The position numbers and the translations under genes were made by a program. Positions 31,939-44,599 of a DNA stretch of 64,000 bases are shown in pieces. The notes under the pieces are model-generated. The model saw nothing but the letters and a program-made list of their open reading frames with translations, made no database searches and was not told the DNA's origin. Positions within the stretch are counted from its first letter, which is position 1. Every line of letters begins with the position of its first letter. The DNA comes from Kosakonia sacchari SP1 (GTDB taxonomy: Bacteria > Pseudomonadota > Gammaproteobacteria > Enterobacterales > Enterobacteriaceae). The stretch is from the NCBI RefSeq assembly GCF_000300455.3, contig NZ_CP007215.2, positions 3,658,001 to 3,722,000 of the forward strand. The letters are read 5' to 3'.

Positions 31939-32911
31939 GCGCGACACTTTTCTTGCCGACCTGCGCCATGCCGCGCGCGATATCGGCTTCTTTTACCTTA
32001 TTAACCACGGCGTGGATGACGCGCTGCAGCAGGCTGTCCAGCACGAAGCCCGGCAATTTTTCGCGCTTTCTGATGAGCAAAAACAGCAAGTGGCGATGAT
32101 CCACTCCCCGCATTTTCGGGGCTACAACCGCGCAGCATCAGAAATCACCCGCGGGCTGCCTGACTGGCGCGAACAGTTTGATATTGGCGCGGAGCGCCCA
32201 GCCTTGCAGCTCAGTGAAAATGATCCGCGCTGGCGGCGGTTACAAGGCCCAAACTTGTGGCCGACGGCGCAACCGACGCTAAAACCCGCCCTGCTTAACT
32301 GGCAACAGGCAATGACCAACATGGCAATCACCTTGCTGCGTGCCTTTGCCGAAGCGCTGCACCTGCCAGCCAACGCCTTTGATGCGCTCTACGGCAGCAA
32401 GCCCAACGAACACATCAAACTGATCCGCTATCCCGGCCAGCAAAACACGCAAAGCTCACAGGGTGTCGGTGCGCATAAAGATTCGGGTTTCCTCAGTTTC
32501 CTGCTGCAGGACGAGCAAAAAGGATTGCAGGTCGAAGTCGAACCTGGTCGCTGGGTAGATGCGTTACCGCTCTCTGGCAGCTTTGTGGTCAATATTGGCG
32601 AGTTGCTGGAGCTGGTGACAAACGGTTATCTGCGCGCCACCGTGCACCGCGTGGTATCGCCCCCGGCCGGTCAGCAGCGCCTCTCTATCGCCTTTTTCCT
32701 CGGCGCGCAACTGGATGCCGTCGTCCCGCTTTACACACTGCCACCTGAGCTGGCACAGGAAGCGCGCGGGCCAGAGAGCGACCCACAAAATCCGCTACTG
32801 CGCGACGTAGGATGGAACTACCTGAAAGGGCGTCTGCGCTCCCACCCGGATGTGGCGGAACGCTATTACCGCGATGTGCTGCGCGAACGCACAGAACAAC
32901 TGATCGTCTAA
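31883..32911 (+). CDS. 2-oxoglutarate/Fe(II)-dependent oxygenase, isopenicillin N synthase family
   Basis: A 342-residue non-haem iron oxygenase. The DIOX_N domain covers ~1-120; the jelly-roll core holds the iron ligands His198 and Asp200 (GAHKDSG) and His255 (ATVHRVV), with the co-substrate-binding RxS at Arg266-Ser268. The substrate is unknown. The following three genes form a methionine-type importer only 22 bases downstream, so the oxygenase probably acts on the imported compound, perhaps releasing sulfur from an organosulfur molecule (inference). GGAG lies eight bases upstream of the ATG. Confidence 0.9.
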   Translation: MTATTLPILDLARYTQRAERDTFLADLRHAARDIGFFYLINHGVDDALQQAVQHEARQFFALSDEQKQQVAMIHSPHFRGYNRAASEITRGLPDWREQFDIGAERPALQLSENDPRWRRLQGPNLWPTAQPTLKPALLNWQQAMTNMAITLLRAFAEALHLPANAFDALYGSKPNEHIKLIRYPGQQNTQSSQGVGAHKDSGFLSFLLQDEQKGLQVEVEPGRWVDALPLSGSFVVNIGELLELVTNGYLRATVHRVVSPPAGQQRLSIAFFLGAQLDAVVPLYTLPPELAQEARGPESDPQNPLLRDVGWNYLKGRLRSHPDVAERYYRDVLRERTEQLIV

Positions 32912-32933
32912 TAACAACACAGGAACACACATC

Positions 32934-33740
32934 ATGAAACATGCCGCATTCGCTCTGGCAGGGGTTGCACTGTCTCTTTCACTGGCCTGGTCTTCCGCCC
33001 AGGCTGCCGCCCTGCGCGTTGCTGCCGACCCGGTGCCACACGCAGAAATCCTTAACTACATCAAAAAGATCGACCCAAAACTGGATCTGCAAGTTGTCGA
33101 GCTAACCAGTGGTGCTAACGCCAACGAACTGCTGGCGAACGGCGACGTCGATGCGAACTATTTCCAGCATGTTCCTTACCTGAAGGATCAGGAAAAAGCA
33201 CTGGGTAAAACCTTTGCCGTCGCCGCGACGGTCCATATCGAACCTCTGGGTATTTACTCGCACAAATATAAAGATTTCAAATCGCTGCCCAACAACGCCA
33301 CCGTAGCCGTTCCGAACAACGCGACTAACCTGAGCCGCGCGCTGTTCCTGCTACAAGCTCAGGGGCTAATAAAGCTCAACAGTAAGTTCACCGACCCGGC
33401 AACTACGCAGGCAACACCGAAAGATATTGCCGACAACCCAAAACATCTGAAGATCCTCGAGATCGAATCACCGCAGATCCCACGCTCGCTGGATGATGTC
33501 GATCTGGCAGTCATTAACGGTAACTACGCGCTGGAAGCCGGGTTAACCCCGGCGAAAGATGCGCTCGGCCTGGAGAGCGCGAGCCACAACCCGTATGCCA
33601 ATATTCTGGTTACCAATCCGCAGTTGGCTAACGATCCGCGCATCAAAGAGCTGGCGAAAGATCTCACTTCGCCGCAGGTGGCGGAGTTTATCCGTAAGCA
33701 ATATAACGGCTCGGTGATCCCGGTCGCGCCGCAGTCATGA
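32934..33740 (+). CDS. NlpA/MetQ-family ABC substrate-binding protein, non-lipidated
   Basis: A 268-residue periplasmic binding protein of the MetQ/NlpA family. Unlike MetQ it has a cleavable Sec signal (LAWSSAQA-A, ~25 residues) and no lipobox cysteine. The family blocks NYFQHVPYL and [12 protein letters not shown] are conserved. The ligand is probably a methionine-like or other organosulfur compound, but the pocket has not been established. It is followed by the ATPase gene with a 4-base ATGA overlap. Confidence 0.9.
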   Translation: MKHAAFALAGVALSLSLAWSSAQAAALRVAADPVPHAEILNYIKKIDPKLDLQVVELTSGANANELLANGDVDANYFQHVPYLKDQEKALGKTFAVAATVHIEPLGIYSHKYKDFKSLPNNATVAVPNNATNLSRALFLLQAQGLIKLNSKFTDPATTQATPKDIADNPKHLKILEIESPQIPRSLDDVDLAVINGNYALEAGLTPAKDALGLESASHNPYANILVTNPQLANDPRIKELAKDLTSPQVAEFIRKQYNGSVIPVAPQS

Positions 33741-34528
33741 TAGAGATTGAAGGGCTGAGTAAAACCTATGCCGGTACAGGCCGACCGGCGTTGAAAGAGG
33801 TCTCGCTGAGCGTACCAAAGGGGGCGATTTACGGCATCCTTGGGCGCAGTGGCGCGGGCAAAAGCACGCTAATTCGCTGCCTTAACTTGCTGGAGCGGCC
33901 CACAGCGGGCCGCATTATTGTCAACGGCAACGACATCACGCAGTTAGACAAAGCGGCATTGCGCGAGCATCGCCTGCGCACCGGCATGATTTTCCAGCAC
34001 TTCAATTTACTGCATGCGCGCACGGTGGCCGACAACATCGCCGTGCCGCTCGACATCGCTGGCGTCGCAAAAGCGCAGCGCCAGGCGCGGGTTGAAGAGC
34101 TGCTCTGGCTGGTCAGCTTAAGTGAAAAAGCCGATGCCTTTCCCTCGCAGCTTTCCGGCGGGCAAAAACAGCGCGTCGGTATCGCCCGTGCGCTGGCAAC
34201 AAGGCCAGACGTGCTGCTGTGCGATGAAGCCACCAGTGCGTTAGATCCACAAACCACCGCATCCGTGCTTGAGCTACTGGCAGATATCAACCAAAAACTG
34301 AAACTCACCATTGTGCTAATCACTCACGAGCTGGAAGTAGTGAAAACCCTGTGCGATCACGCCGCGCTGCTGGAAAACGGCGAGTTAATCGAGAGCGGAA
34401 AAATCGCCGATTTGCTGGTCGCACCGTGGTCAAAACTGCGCCAGGCGCTATTGCACGATCCAAAAGCCGAACAGGCGTTTTTGGCCCGTCATGGTTTCAA
34501 CGGGAGGCCATTATGCGTGGTCGCATGA
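33737..34528 (+). CDS. MetN-like ABC transporter ATPase
   Basis: A 263-residue ATP-binding subunit. Walker [10 protein letters not shown] is at 36-44, the signature LSGGQKQR at 139-146 and Walker B VLLCDEA at 159-165. It is ~80 residues shorter than E. coli MetN (343) because the C-terminal NIL domain that senses methionine in trans-inhibition is absent. The start codon overlaps the binding-protein stop (ATGA), and the permease start lies 16 bases inside this gene, so all three are coupled. Confidence 0.93.
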   Translation: MIEIEGLSKTYAGTGRPALKEVSLSVPKGAIYGILGRSGAGKSTLIRCLNLLERPTAGRIIVNGNDITQLDKAALREHRLRTGMIFQHFNLLHARTVADNIAVPLDIAGVAKAQRQARVEELLWLVSLSEKADAFPSQLSGGQKQRVGIARALATRPDVLLCDEATSALDPQTTASVLELLADINQKLKLTIVLITHELEVVKTLCDHAALLENGELIESGKIADLLVAPWSKLRQALLHDPKAEQAFLARHGFNGRPLCVVA

Positions 34529-35184
34529 GCTGGGACGATCTCTGGCCGCTGCTACTTAACGGCACGCTGGAGACGATTTATATGGTTGGGCTGGCGGCCT
34601 TTTTCACCGTACTGATCGGTTTGCCCGTCGGCGTGCTGTTATTTGTCTCCCGCGGGAACGGGCTGGCGCCAATGCCAAAACTAAATGCCTTGCTGGGTGC
34701 GGTGATTAACGTTGGCCGCTCACTACCTTTTATTGTGCTGCTGATTGCGCTCATTCCCTTTACCCGCGCGCTGATTGGCACCACGCTTGGCAGCACGGCT
34801 GCCGTGGTGCCGGTCACCATCGGCGCGTTTCCCTTCTTCGCACGGTTAACGGAAAACGCGCTCGATGAAGTGGATTACGGGCGTATTGAGGCCATTCTCT
34901 CGATGGGTGGTAATCTGTGGCATGTGATTGCCAAAGCGCTGCTGCCGGAGGCGTTACCCACACTGCTGGCGAGTATCACGCTTACTATCGTTATGCTGAT
35001 TGGTTTCTCGTCGATGGCTGGCGTAATTGGCGGCGGCGGTCTTGGCGATTTGGCGATTCGTTACGGCTATCAGCGGTTTAACGATCAGGTGATGGTCGGC
35101 ACGGTAGTGATTCTGGTGGCGCTAGTTCAGGGGGTACAAATGGCGGGCGACAGGCTGGTGCGCCGCCTGGCGCACCGACGATAA
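34513..35184 (+). CDS. MetI-like ABC transporter permease
   Basis: A 223-residue permease with about five transmembrane helices and the inner-membrane EAA loop ([36 protein letters not shown]) that docks the ATPase. It resembles E. coli MetI (217 residues). The start at 34513 follows GGGAGG; a long open frame extends back to 34351 inside the ATPase gene, but those residues are Arg-rich and non-homologous. It ends two bases before the convergent EIIBC gene. Confidence 0.92.
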   Translation: MRGRMSWDDLWPLLLNGTLETIYMVGLAAFFTVLIGLPVGVLLFVSRGNGLAPMPKLNALLGAVINVGRSLPFIVLLIALIPFTRALIGTTLGSTAAVVPVTIGAFPFFARLTENALDEVDYGRIEAILSMGGNLWHVIAKALLPEALPTLLASITLTIVMLIGFSSMAGVIGGGGLGDLAIRYGYQRFNDQVMVGTVVILVALVQGVQMAGDRLVRRLAHRR

Positions 35185-35186
35185 GA

Positions 35187-36557
35187 TTACTCTTGCGCCT
35201 CTTTACCCACCAGCAAGGTGGTCAGCACAAACGACAGGACAAGCGCGATGATCACACCTGAAACCGCAAAGACAAAGTACGGGCCAATATAGGCCGGCAG
35301 GCTGAAAATGCTCGACAAAATATAGCCATACAGCCGTACGCCGAAGAAAGCGATGAACGCAGAGGCCAGCGAGCTTGCGACGGTGGCAGCAATAAAGGCT
35401 TTTTTGTAGCGCGTCAGTACGCCAAACAGCGCCGGTTCTGTTATCCCCAGCAGCGCGGAGATGGCCGCCGACAGCGTAACGGTTTTATCCTGGCGGTTTT
35501 TACTCAGCCGCCAGATAGCAAACGTGGCCCCGGCAATCGCCATGTTTGCCATAAACATCATCGGCATCAGCATGTCGTAACCGCGCTCGCTAAAGTTCTG
35601 TAAGGCAATCGGCGTCATTGCATGGTGCATCCCGGTGAGGATCGCTACCGGCCGAATCGCGCCGACAATCAGCCCGGCAAAACTCGCCGACACGCCAAAC
35701 AGCCCTTCAATAAACCACGCCAGCGCTTTGCCCAGGTAAATGCCAATCGGGCCAATCACCACTAGCGCCGCCAGCGCGCCGAGAAACAGCGTCAACGTTG
35801 GGGTAAAAACGGTTTTCAACACATCGGGCATGATGCTATCGACCCAGCGATGAATGTAACTCAGCGCGAGGATCGAGAAGATAACCGGGATGACGCTGGC
35901 CGAGTAGTTAAATACCGACACCGGCAGTGCGTTAAACAGCCAGAACGCGCTTATCGCACCATCCTTATGTGCCGCTAACGCTTTTGCCGCCTCAATTAGC
36001 GACGGATACATCAGGCAAGCGGCAACCGCCGCCGCGAGGTATTCATTGGTCTTGAATATTTTTGCCGCCGAAACCGCGAGGAAAAACGGCAGAAAATAGA
36101 AAACGCCGCTGGCGATAAGATCGATAACCATCACCGTATCGCTTTTCGCCGACACCACTTTTAGCGCAATCAACCCGGCCAGCAGCCCTTTGATCATCCC
36201 CGCGCCAGCAATGGCGGGCACAATCGGCCCAAACACGCCGGATACCGTATCCATAAACATCGACACCAGGCTTTTGCGCGCTTTCCCCTGCCCTGCGGTT
36301 TGTTCTGACGTTTTGCCCAGCATAGCCAGCAGTTGTTCGTACCAGCTATTCACTTTTGGGCCAATCACAATCTGGAACTGGTCGCTTTGCAGTTGCGCCC
36401 CCAGCACGCCCGGCAGTTTTTTGATTTCGTTCTGATCCACTTTATCGTCGTCGATCAGGTCAAAACGTAAGCGTGTCATACAGTGCCAGACGTTGTTGAT
36501 ATTATCCCGTCCGCCCACCAGGCGAATAATATTGCCGATGGCTTCTTGCGTCCCCAT
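35187..36557 (-). CDS. PTS system beta-glucoside-type EIIBC
   Basis: A 456-residue phosphotransferase permease of the glucose/glucoside superfamily. The EIIB domain is N-terminal with the phospho-Cys26 (VWHCMTRLRF), then an EIIC domain of about ten transmembrane helices with the substrate motif GITEPALFGV. There is no EIIA domain, so phosphate must come from another protein, for example Crr. The sugar is unknown. It is divergent from the enolase-superfamily gene across a 274-base AT-rich region, and no phospho-glycosidase is adjacent. Confidence 0.9.
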   Translation of the reverse strand: MGTQEAIGNIIRLVGGRDNINNVWHCMTRLRFDLIDDDKVDQNEIKKLPGVLGAQLQSDQFQIVIGPKVNSWYEQLLAMLGKTSEQTAGQGKARKSLVSMFMDTVSGVFGPIVPAIAGAGMIKGLLAGLIALKVVSAKSDTVMVIDLIASGVFYFLPFFLAVSAAKIFKTNEYLAAAVAACLMYPSLIEAAKALAAHKDGAISAFWLFNALPVSVFNYSASVIPVIFSILALSYIHRWVDSIMPDVLKTVFTPTLTLFLGALAALVVIGPIGIYLGKALAWFIEGLFGVSASFAGLIVGAIRPVAILTGMHHAMTPIALQNFSERGYDMLMPMMFMANMAIAGATFAIWRLSKNRQDKTVTLSAAISALLGITEPALFGVLTRYKKAFIAATVASSLASAFIAFFGVRLYGYILSSIFSLPAYIGPYFVFAVSGVIIALVLSFVLTTLLVGKEAQE

Positions 36558-36703
36558 AAAAACTCCTGCCGGATGTTGTCGTTTTAATCATTGCCACAAA
36601 TGGTAGAGAAAGCCAAATATTAAAACAAACCAATAAAATATGAATTGCGTCACAATTAGCAATTAACAAGCAACGAAAACACATCAAACCTTAAATTGGT
36701 TCG

Positions 36704-36719
36704 GTTTTTAATTAAAAAC
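36704..36719. promoter_or_regulatory. 16-bp perfect palindrome in the EIIBC/dehydratase divergent region
   Basis: GTTTTTAATTAAAAAC is a perfect palindrome placed centrally between the divergent EIIBC and dehydratase genes (147 and 113 bases from their starts). It is a candidate operator for the nearby HutC-type regulator; this is inference. The rest of this gap is AT-rich with no gene. Confidence 0.4.
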
Positions 36720-36831
36720 GAAAGTAATAACTGACCAAAAAATTTATTCAACAAAACAGTTTACCTTTCGCCAAAATTAGGGCGAAGATAATAGCCCTCA
36801 CTCGCTTATCTCACGTTGTAAAGGAGCTCCC

Positions 36832-38031
36832 GTGACGCCCACGCTTATCCAGAATATCGAATGTTTTATTACCCGACCCGACCGCCACAACCTGGTGGTA
36901 GTGCGGGTGACAACCGATAAAGGCATCACAGGGCACGGTTGCGCCACCTTTCAGCAACGTCCGCTGGCGGTAAAAACGCTGGTCGATGAATATCTGAAAC
37001 CCTTGTTGATTGGCCGCGATGCCAACCATATTGAAGATCTCTGGCAAATGATGAACGTCAACGCCTACTGGCGTAACGGCCCCATCATGAATAACGCCAT
37101 CTCCGGCGTTGATATGGCGCTGTGGGATATCAAAGGTCAGTTGGCGGGCATGCCGCTGTATCAATTGCTCGGCGGGAAATCACGTGATGCCATTGCCGCT
37201 TACAGCCATGCCAGTGGCGAAACGCTGGAAGAGTTATTTACTGCGGTCGATAAACTGGCAGCTCAGGGCTACCGGCATATTCGCTGCCAGCTCGGTTTTT
37301 ACGGCGGTACGCCTGCGCAACTGCATACGCCGGAAAATCCCACAACCGGCGCCTATTTTGATCAGCAGGAGTACATGGCCAACACCGTGGCGATGTTTAA
37401 AGCGTTGCGGGAAAAATACGGTTATCGCCTGCAGATCCTGCACGATGTTCACGAGCGCTTATTCCCGCAGCAGGCGGTGCAACTGGCGAAGCAACTTGAG
37501 CCGTATCAGCCTTATTTTATTGAAGATATTCTGCCGCCAGCGCAAAGCGCCTGGCTAGATCAAGTGCGCCAGCACAGCAGCGCACCGCTGGCGATGGGTG
37601 AGCTGTTTAACAACCCGGCGGAGTGGCACGAGTTGATTGTGAATCGCCGCATCGATTTTATCCGCTGCCACATTTCACAAATTGGCGGCATCACACCGGC
37701 ATTAAAACTGGCGATTCTGTGCCAGGCATTTGGCGTACGACTGGCCTGGCACGGGCCTGGAGATATGACGCCCATTGGTGTGGCGGTGAACACGCATTTG
37801 AATATTCATCTGCATAATGCGGCGATCCAGGAGTATATCCCCCGTTCCGCCAGCACAGACGCGGTTTTTCCTGGCGCGCCGGAAGTTAAAGATGGGTTCG
37901 TTTACGCGCCGGAAAAACCGGGCATTGGTGTGAGTTTTGACGAACAGCAAGCGCTGGCTCGCCCTGGTATCTATCGCCCACATGAGTGGACGCAAAGCCG
38001 CCTTGCCGACGGCGCCATCCACACGCCGTAA
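36832..38031 (+). CDS. Mannonate-dehydratase-like enolase-superfamily enzyme (RspA/ManD group)
   Basis: A 399-residue enolase-superfamily enzyme. Metal ligands are Asp205, Glu231 and Glu257 ([24 protein letters not shown]) with the acid/base His207 and His307 (WHGPGDM), the ManD pattern; Arg151 and Tyr157 lie near the Arg/Tyr pair of ManD. This predicts dehydration of an acid sugar such as D-mannonate or D-gluconate, although many ManD-like proteins have little activity. It is followed by its presumed regulator on the opposite strand (two bases between stops). RBS AAGGAG. Confidence 0.88.
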   Translation: MTPTLIQNIECFITRPDRHNLVVVRVTTDKGITGHGCATFQQRPLAVKTLVDEYLKPLLIGRDANHIEDLWQMMNVNAYWRNGPIMNNAISGVDMALWDIKGQLAGMPLYQLLGGKSRDAIAAYSHASGETLEELFTAVDKLAAQGYRHIRCQLGFYGGTPAQLHTPENPTTGAYFDQQEYMANTVAMFKALREKYGYRLQILHDVHERLFPQQAVQLAKQLEPYQPYFIEDILPPAQSAWLDQVRQHSSAPLAMGELFNNPAEWHELIVNRRIDFIRCHISQIGGITPALKLAILCQAFGVRLAWHGPGDMTPIGVAVNTHLNIHLHNAAIQEYIPRSASTDAVFPGAPEVKDGFVYAPEKPGIGVSFDEQQALARPGIYRPHEWTQSRLADGAIHTP

Positions 38032-38033
38032 CG

Positions 38034-38750
38034 TCAGCCGCCGCCCTGGCGGAAGGTGAGATTTTCGCGGTTATGCGGGATGACATACGTGCAGGTGTAG
38101 TTGATATCAATAATGTCGCTGATCTCATACACCTGTCCGCCTTCCAGGATGCCGCGATTACTGATGTGCATTGCCGGGCTGCCCTTTTTACATCCCAACA
38201 GCGCCGCCTGTTCGCGACTCACGCTCACCGCCCGGTAGGTGGTCAGCAGATGTGAAATCCGGTAGCCTTTGCCCAGCACATACTGCTGGATCGAGCGTTC
38301 AATGACCTGCTGGTTGAGATCGGCAAACCCTTCCACCGGCATGCGGGAAATCTCAATCTGTACCGCTTGTTCGTCGACAAACCGCAAGCGGCAAAACTGC
38401 CAGATAAAGCTCTCCTCGTTCAGGCCAAAGATTTGCTGTTCATCGCGATCCGGGCGCTTTTTATGCAGGCTAATCATGCGGAAACGAATCTGATCAAAAC
38501 GCTTTTCGGTAATGGAGTTGTAAACCAGCGGATTGTTGCGCGCCTGCTCGTTAATCCAGATGCCGGAACCCTGCACAATATTCACCACACCAATACTCGC
38601 GAGTTTTTCCAGCGCCTGTCGGATGGTAAAGCGTGAAACGCCATACTCCTGAGCCAATTGGCGTTCAGGTGGGAGTTTGCGCGGGCCAGGCGCACTGATT
38701 TGATAAATTTTGCTTAGCAAATCCTGGGTCACAAACTCTTTTTTCTTCAT
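38034..38750 (-). CDS. GntR/HutC-subfamily transcriptional regulator
   Basis: A 238-residue regulator: N-terminal winged helix (LPPERQLAQEYGVSRFTIRQALEKL, ~25-70) and a C-terminal UTRA ligand-binding domain (~90-235), which in this subfamily binds sugars, sugar phosphates or amino acids. Start at 38750 follows AGGA; the longer frame begins with TTG at 38774 and is less likely. It converges with the dehydratase and probably controls it and the EIIBC gene. Confidence 0.9.
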   Translation of the reverse strand: MKKKEFVTQDLLSKIYQISAPGPRKLPPERQLAQEYGVSRFTIRQALEKLASIGVVNIVQGSGIWINEQARNNPLVYNSITEKRFDQIRFRMISLHKKRPDRDEQQIFGLNEESFIWQFCRLRFVDEQAVQIEISRMPVEGFADLNQQVIERSIQQYVLGKGYRISHLLTTYRAVSVSREQAALLGCKKGSPAMHISNRGILEGGQVYEISDIIDINYTCTYVIPHNRENLTFRQGGG

Positions 38751-38849
38751 CCTTTCTTTCCTGAAAGAAAACAATCGCTGCCGCGTGTTATAACATCAGC
38801 GGCTAAAAGATACTCCTCGTTTATCAGTATCAAAGAAGGATTTTTGATC

Positions 38850-40409
38850 ATGACCAACCGACGACTGATGAGTCTTGCGACAGTTGCTCTGGTGCTCGCC
38901 ATTTTCCTGCCGGTGAGCCTGAGTATCTGGATGAGTCACCGCCAGGCTGAAGAAAACTTTATGAATGATCTGGACATGTACTCCACTCTGGCAGAAATGC
39001 GTAGCCAACGCGTCATCAACCAGAGTAAAGCCGCGCTTCGTGAGCTGGATGCCTACGATGGCGCGTCCTGTACACCAGAACATTTGTTGGCGATGCGGCG
39101 TATTTCTTATTCGTGGCGCTATGTGCGTGAAGTGCTGTATATCGATGGGCTGCAACCGCTCTGCTCATCACTGCAAGCCGATAGCCACATTCCACCTTTC
39201 CCCGAGCCTGGAAAAATCACCTCCGATGGTTTTCGCGCCTGGCTGACTCGCCATAACGATTTGGGTCTGGCGAAATATATGGTCGCGATCGGCAGCGCGC
39301 ATTATGTGGTGATGGTCGATCCGACGTCGTTTATTGATATTTTGCCGCATGGCACTTCCCCCGTTTATATCGCGCTTATCAATACCAAAACGCACCAGCG
39401 CATTGCCGGAAGCCCCCGGCTGACTGCGGCCAGGCTGGCACAAATAAACCAGCAGGGACCAACGCGCATCATGACCAATGGCGAGGTCTACCGGATCCAA
39501 CGGGATGAGGACATGGGGCTGGCAATTGTCACCTGGATGGCGATTGCGCCGCTGGAAAAAAACTGGCACCGATTATTGATGGTTTGGTTGCCACTCGGTT
39601 TGCTGGTAAGCCTGCTGCTCGCTTTTGTCATGTTAAGGCTGCTGCGCCGTTTGCATTCACCGCGCGCGCAGTTGCAGGACGCTATTCACAGACGCGAAAT
39701 TACTGTGTTTTTTCAACCCATTGTTGAGCTTGATAACGGCAAGATAGTCGGCGCTGAGGCGCTGGCACGCTGGCGGCAGAAAGATGGCAGTTACCTTGCA
39801 CCAGATATTTTTATTCCCCTGGCGGTGCACAGCGGCCTGATGCCACAGCTGACAAAACTGGTGATCGAAACCGTGTTTTCCACCCTCGGATCCTGGCTGC
39901 ACCAACACCCGGATCAGCATATTTCGATTAACCTTGAGCCTGCTGATCTGCTTGATCCCACCCTGCCGGATCTGCTGGCGCGTTTGATCGCCCACTGGCA
40001 GCTCTCACCATCACAAATCGCCCTTGAACTCACCGAACGCGGTTTCGCCGATCCGGCGGTGAGTGGCCCGGCAATCAACGCGCTGCGCTCCGCCGGACAC
40101 GCAATTTATATTGATGACTTTGGCACCGGCTATTGCAGCCTGAGCTACCTGCAAAATCTGGATGTCGACATCATCAAAATCGATAAATCGTTTGTCGATG
40201 CGCTGGAGTACAAAGCCGTGACGCCGCACATTATCGATATGGCCAAAGCGCTCAGGCTGGCGATGGTGGCGGAAGGCATTGAAACCGAAGGCCAGCTTCA
40301 GTGGCTAAAGAAGTATGGCGTGGAGTACGGCCAGGGCTGGCTCTACAGCAAAGCGCTGCCGCCTGACGCGTTTATTGAGTGGGCGGAAAACAACCTGCGC
40401 GCCGCCTAG
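38850..40409 (+). CDS. pdeB: CSS-motif cyclic-di-GMP phosphodiesterase YlaB
   Basis: A 519-residue inner-membrane enzyme that degrades cyclic-di-GMP. The N-terminal half has a first transmembrane helix, a periplasmic CSS domain with the redox cysteines (CTPEH and LCSSL) and a second helix near 245-265. The cytoplasmic EAL domain has EALARW, NLEPADLL, ELTERG and DDFGTGYCSLSYL with KIDKSFV and EGIE intact, so it should be active. E. coli PdeB (YlaB) has 516 residues. Start at 38850 follows AAGGA. Confidence 0.93.
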   Translation: MTNRRLMSLATVALVLAIFLPVSLSIWMSHRQAEENFMNDLDMYSTLAEMRSQRVINQSKAALRELDAYDGASCTPEHLLAMRRISYSWRYVREVLYIDGLQPLCSSLQADSHIPPFPEPGKITSDGFRAWLTRHNDLGLAKYMVAIGSAHYVVMVDPTSFIDILPHGTSPVYIALINTKTHQRIAGSPRLTAARLAQINQQGPTRIMTNGEVYRIQRDEDMGLAIVTWMAIAPLEKNWHRLLMVWLPLGLLVSLLLAFVMLRLLRRLHSPRAQLQDAIHRREITVFFQPIVELDNGKIVGAEALARWRQKDGSYLAPDIFIPLAVHSGLMPQLTKLVIETVFSTLGSWLHQHPDQHISINLEPADLLDPTLPDLLARLIAHWQLSPSQIALELTERGFADPAVSGPAINALRSAGHAIYIDDFGTGYCSLSYLQNLDVDIIKIDKSFVDALEYKAVTPHIIDMAKALRLAMVAEGIETEGQLQWLKKYGVEYGQGWLYSKALPPDAFIEWAENNLRAA

Positions 40410-40449
40410 TTTTGCTACTGTTAAAAGTGGTTTAACACGCGGAGGAAGC

Positions 40450-40998
40450 ATGATGAAAAAGCAATCCTGGCCGCTGCATGATGTCCGGCACTGGCTGGAG
40501 CCTGGCCCGGTGGTACTGCTCAGCAGCCACTGGCAAGGGCAAAGCAATATTATGACGCTGGGCTGGCACACGATTCTGGAGTTTTCGTCGTCGCTGGTGG
40601 GCTGCATGATCTCAGCGGGAAACGCCAGTTTTGCGCGCATTCGCCAGAGCGGTGAATGTGTGATTAACCTGCCGGAAGCCAGCATGATCGATACCGTTTC
40701 ACGCATCGGTAACTGCACCGGCGATGAGGTCGATAAGTTCGCAGAATTTGGCCTGACGGCAGAAAAAAGTGACAAGGTTAGCGCGCCGTCGATAAAAGAG
40801 TGCTTCGGGCAGTTCGAGTGTCGGCTCTACGATGACACAATGGTGGATAACTATAACTTCTTTATTTTTGAAGTGGTTGCCGCGCGGGTTAACCCCCAGC
40901 CGGAGTGGCCACAAACCCTGCATTATGTCGGCGGGGGGGTATTTCGTACCGATGGCGACGTGCTGGAACGCAAGGCGCTGTTTACCAAAGTGTCCTGA
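40450..40998 (+). CDS. Flavin-reductase-like domain protein
   Basis: A 182-residue protein of the flavin reductase-like, FMN-binding split-barrel family (DIM6/NTAB). The N-terminal VVLLSSHWQGQSNIMTLGWHTILEFSS and central GECVINLP blocks are typical. Related proteins reduce or bind FMN; the partner is not evident here. The start at 40450 follows GGAGGA. It has a short gap of four bases to the convergent ybaA stop. Confidence 0.85.
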   Translation: MMKKQSWPLHDVRHWLEPGPVVLLSSHWQGQSNIMTLGWHTILEFSSSLVGCMISAGNASFARIRQSGECVINLPEASMIDTVSRIGNCTGDEVDKFAEFGLTAEKSDKVSAPSIKECFGQFECRLYDDTMVDNYNFFIFEVVAARVNPQPEWPQTLHYVGGGVFRTDGDVLERKALFTKVS

Positions 40999-41002
40999 GC
41001 GG

Positions 41003-41359
41003 CTAATTATTCGTCAAGAATGGGAACGAAGCCCCGTAAATCATGCGCTTGCCGTCAAAGGGCATCTCGTTCCCCAACTCGCGCATTCGCGGGTCCGCCA
41101 TGATTTTCTGATTCGCGGCGTCGCGTATCTCTTTTGACGGGTATTCAATCCAGCTGAATACCACCTCTTCGTTGTCTTCCGCTTTCACTGCCATGCGAAA
41201 GTCGGTGAAATTGCCGTCGGGAACATCGTCCGCCCAGCATTCGACAATTCGCGTGGCGCCAAACTCTTTAAACAGCGCGACAGACTTCGCCGCTAACTGG
41301 CGGTAGGCCTCTTTTTTATCCGCCGGTACGGCAACCACAAAACCATCAACATACTTCAT
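41003..41359 (-). CDS. ybaA: DUF1428 protein YbaA
   Basis: A 118-residue dimeric alpha/beta-barrel fold protein (DUF1428, ferredoxin-like) that matches E. coli YbaA from MKYVDGFVVAVPADKK to MPFDGKRMIYG. The function is unknown. In E. coli it stands between ylaB and ffs; here the lac genes and a further ~9 kb of accessory DNA lie between it and ffs, marking the left edge of the second accessory block. Confidence 0.95.
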   Translation of the reverse strand: MKYVDGFVVAVPADKKEAYRQLAAKSVALFKEFGATRIVECWADDVPDGNFTDFRMAVKAEDNEEVVFSWIEYPSKEIRDAANQKIMADPRMRELGNEMPFDGKRMIYGASFPFLTNN

Positions 41360-41419
41360 GAGTTGACCTCCGAAGTGGCAGTGCGGCAGGACAGCCCCGC
41401 CGCATCAGGCCCGATAAGT

Positions 41420-44599
<3,180 letters not shown>

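Noticed and set aside
34351-34512. N-terminal extension of the MetI-like permease
   Set aside because: Arg-rich residues read through the ATPase gene; the MetI fold begins at 34513 or 34525.
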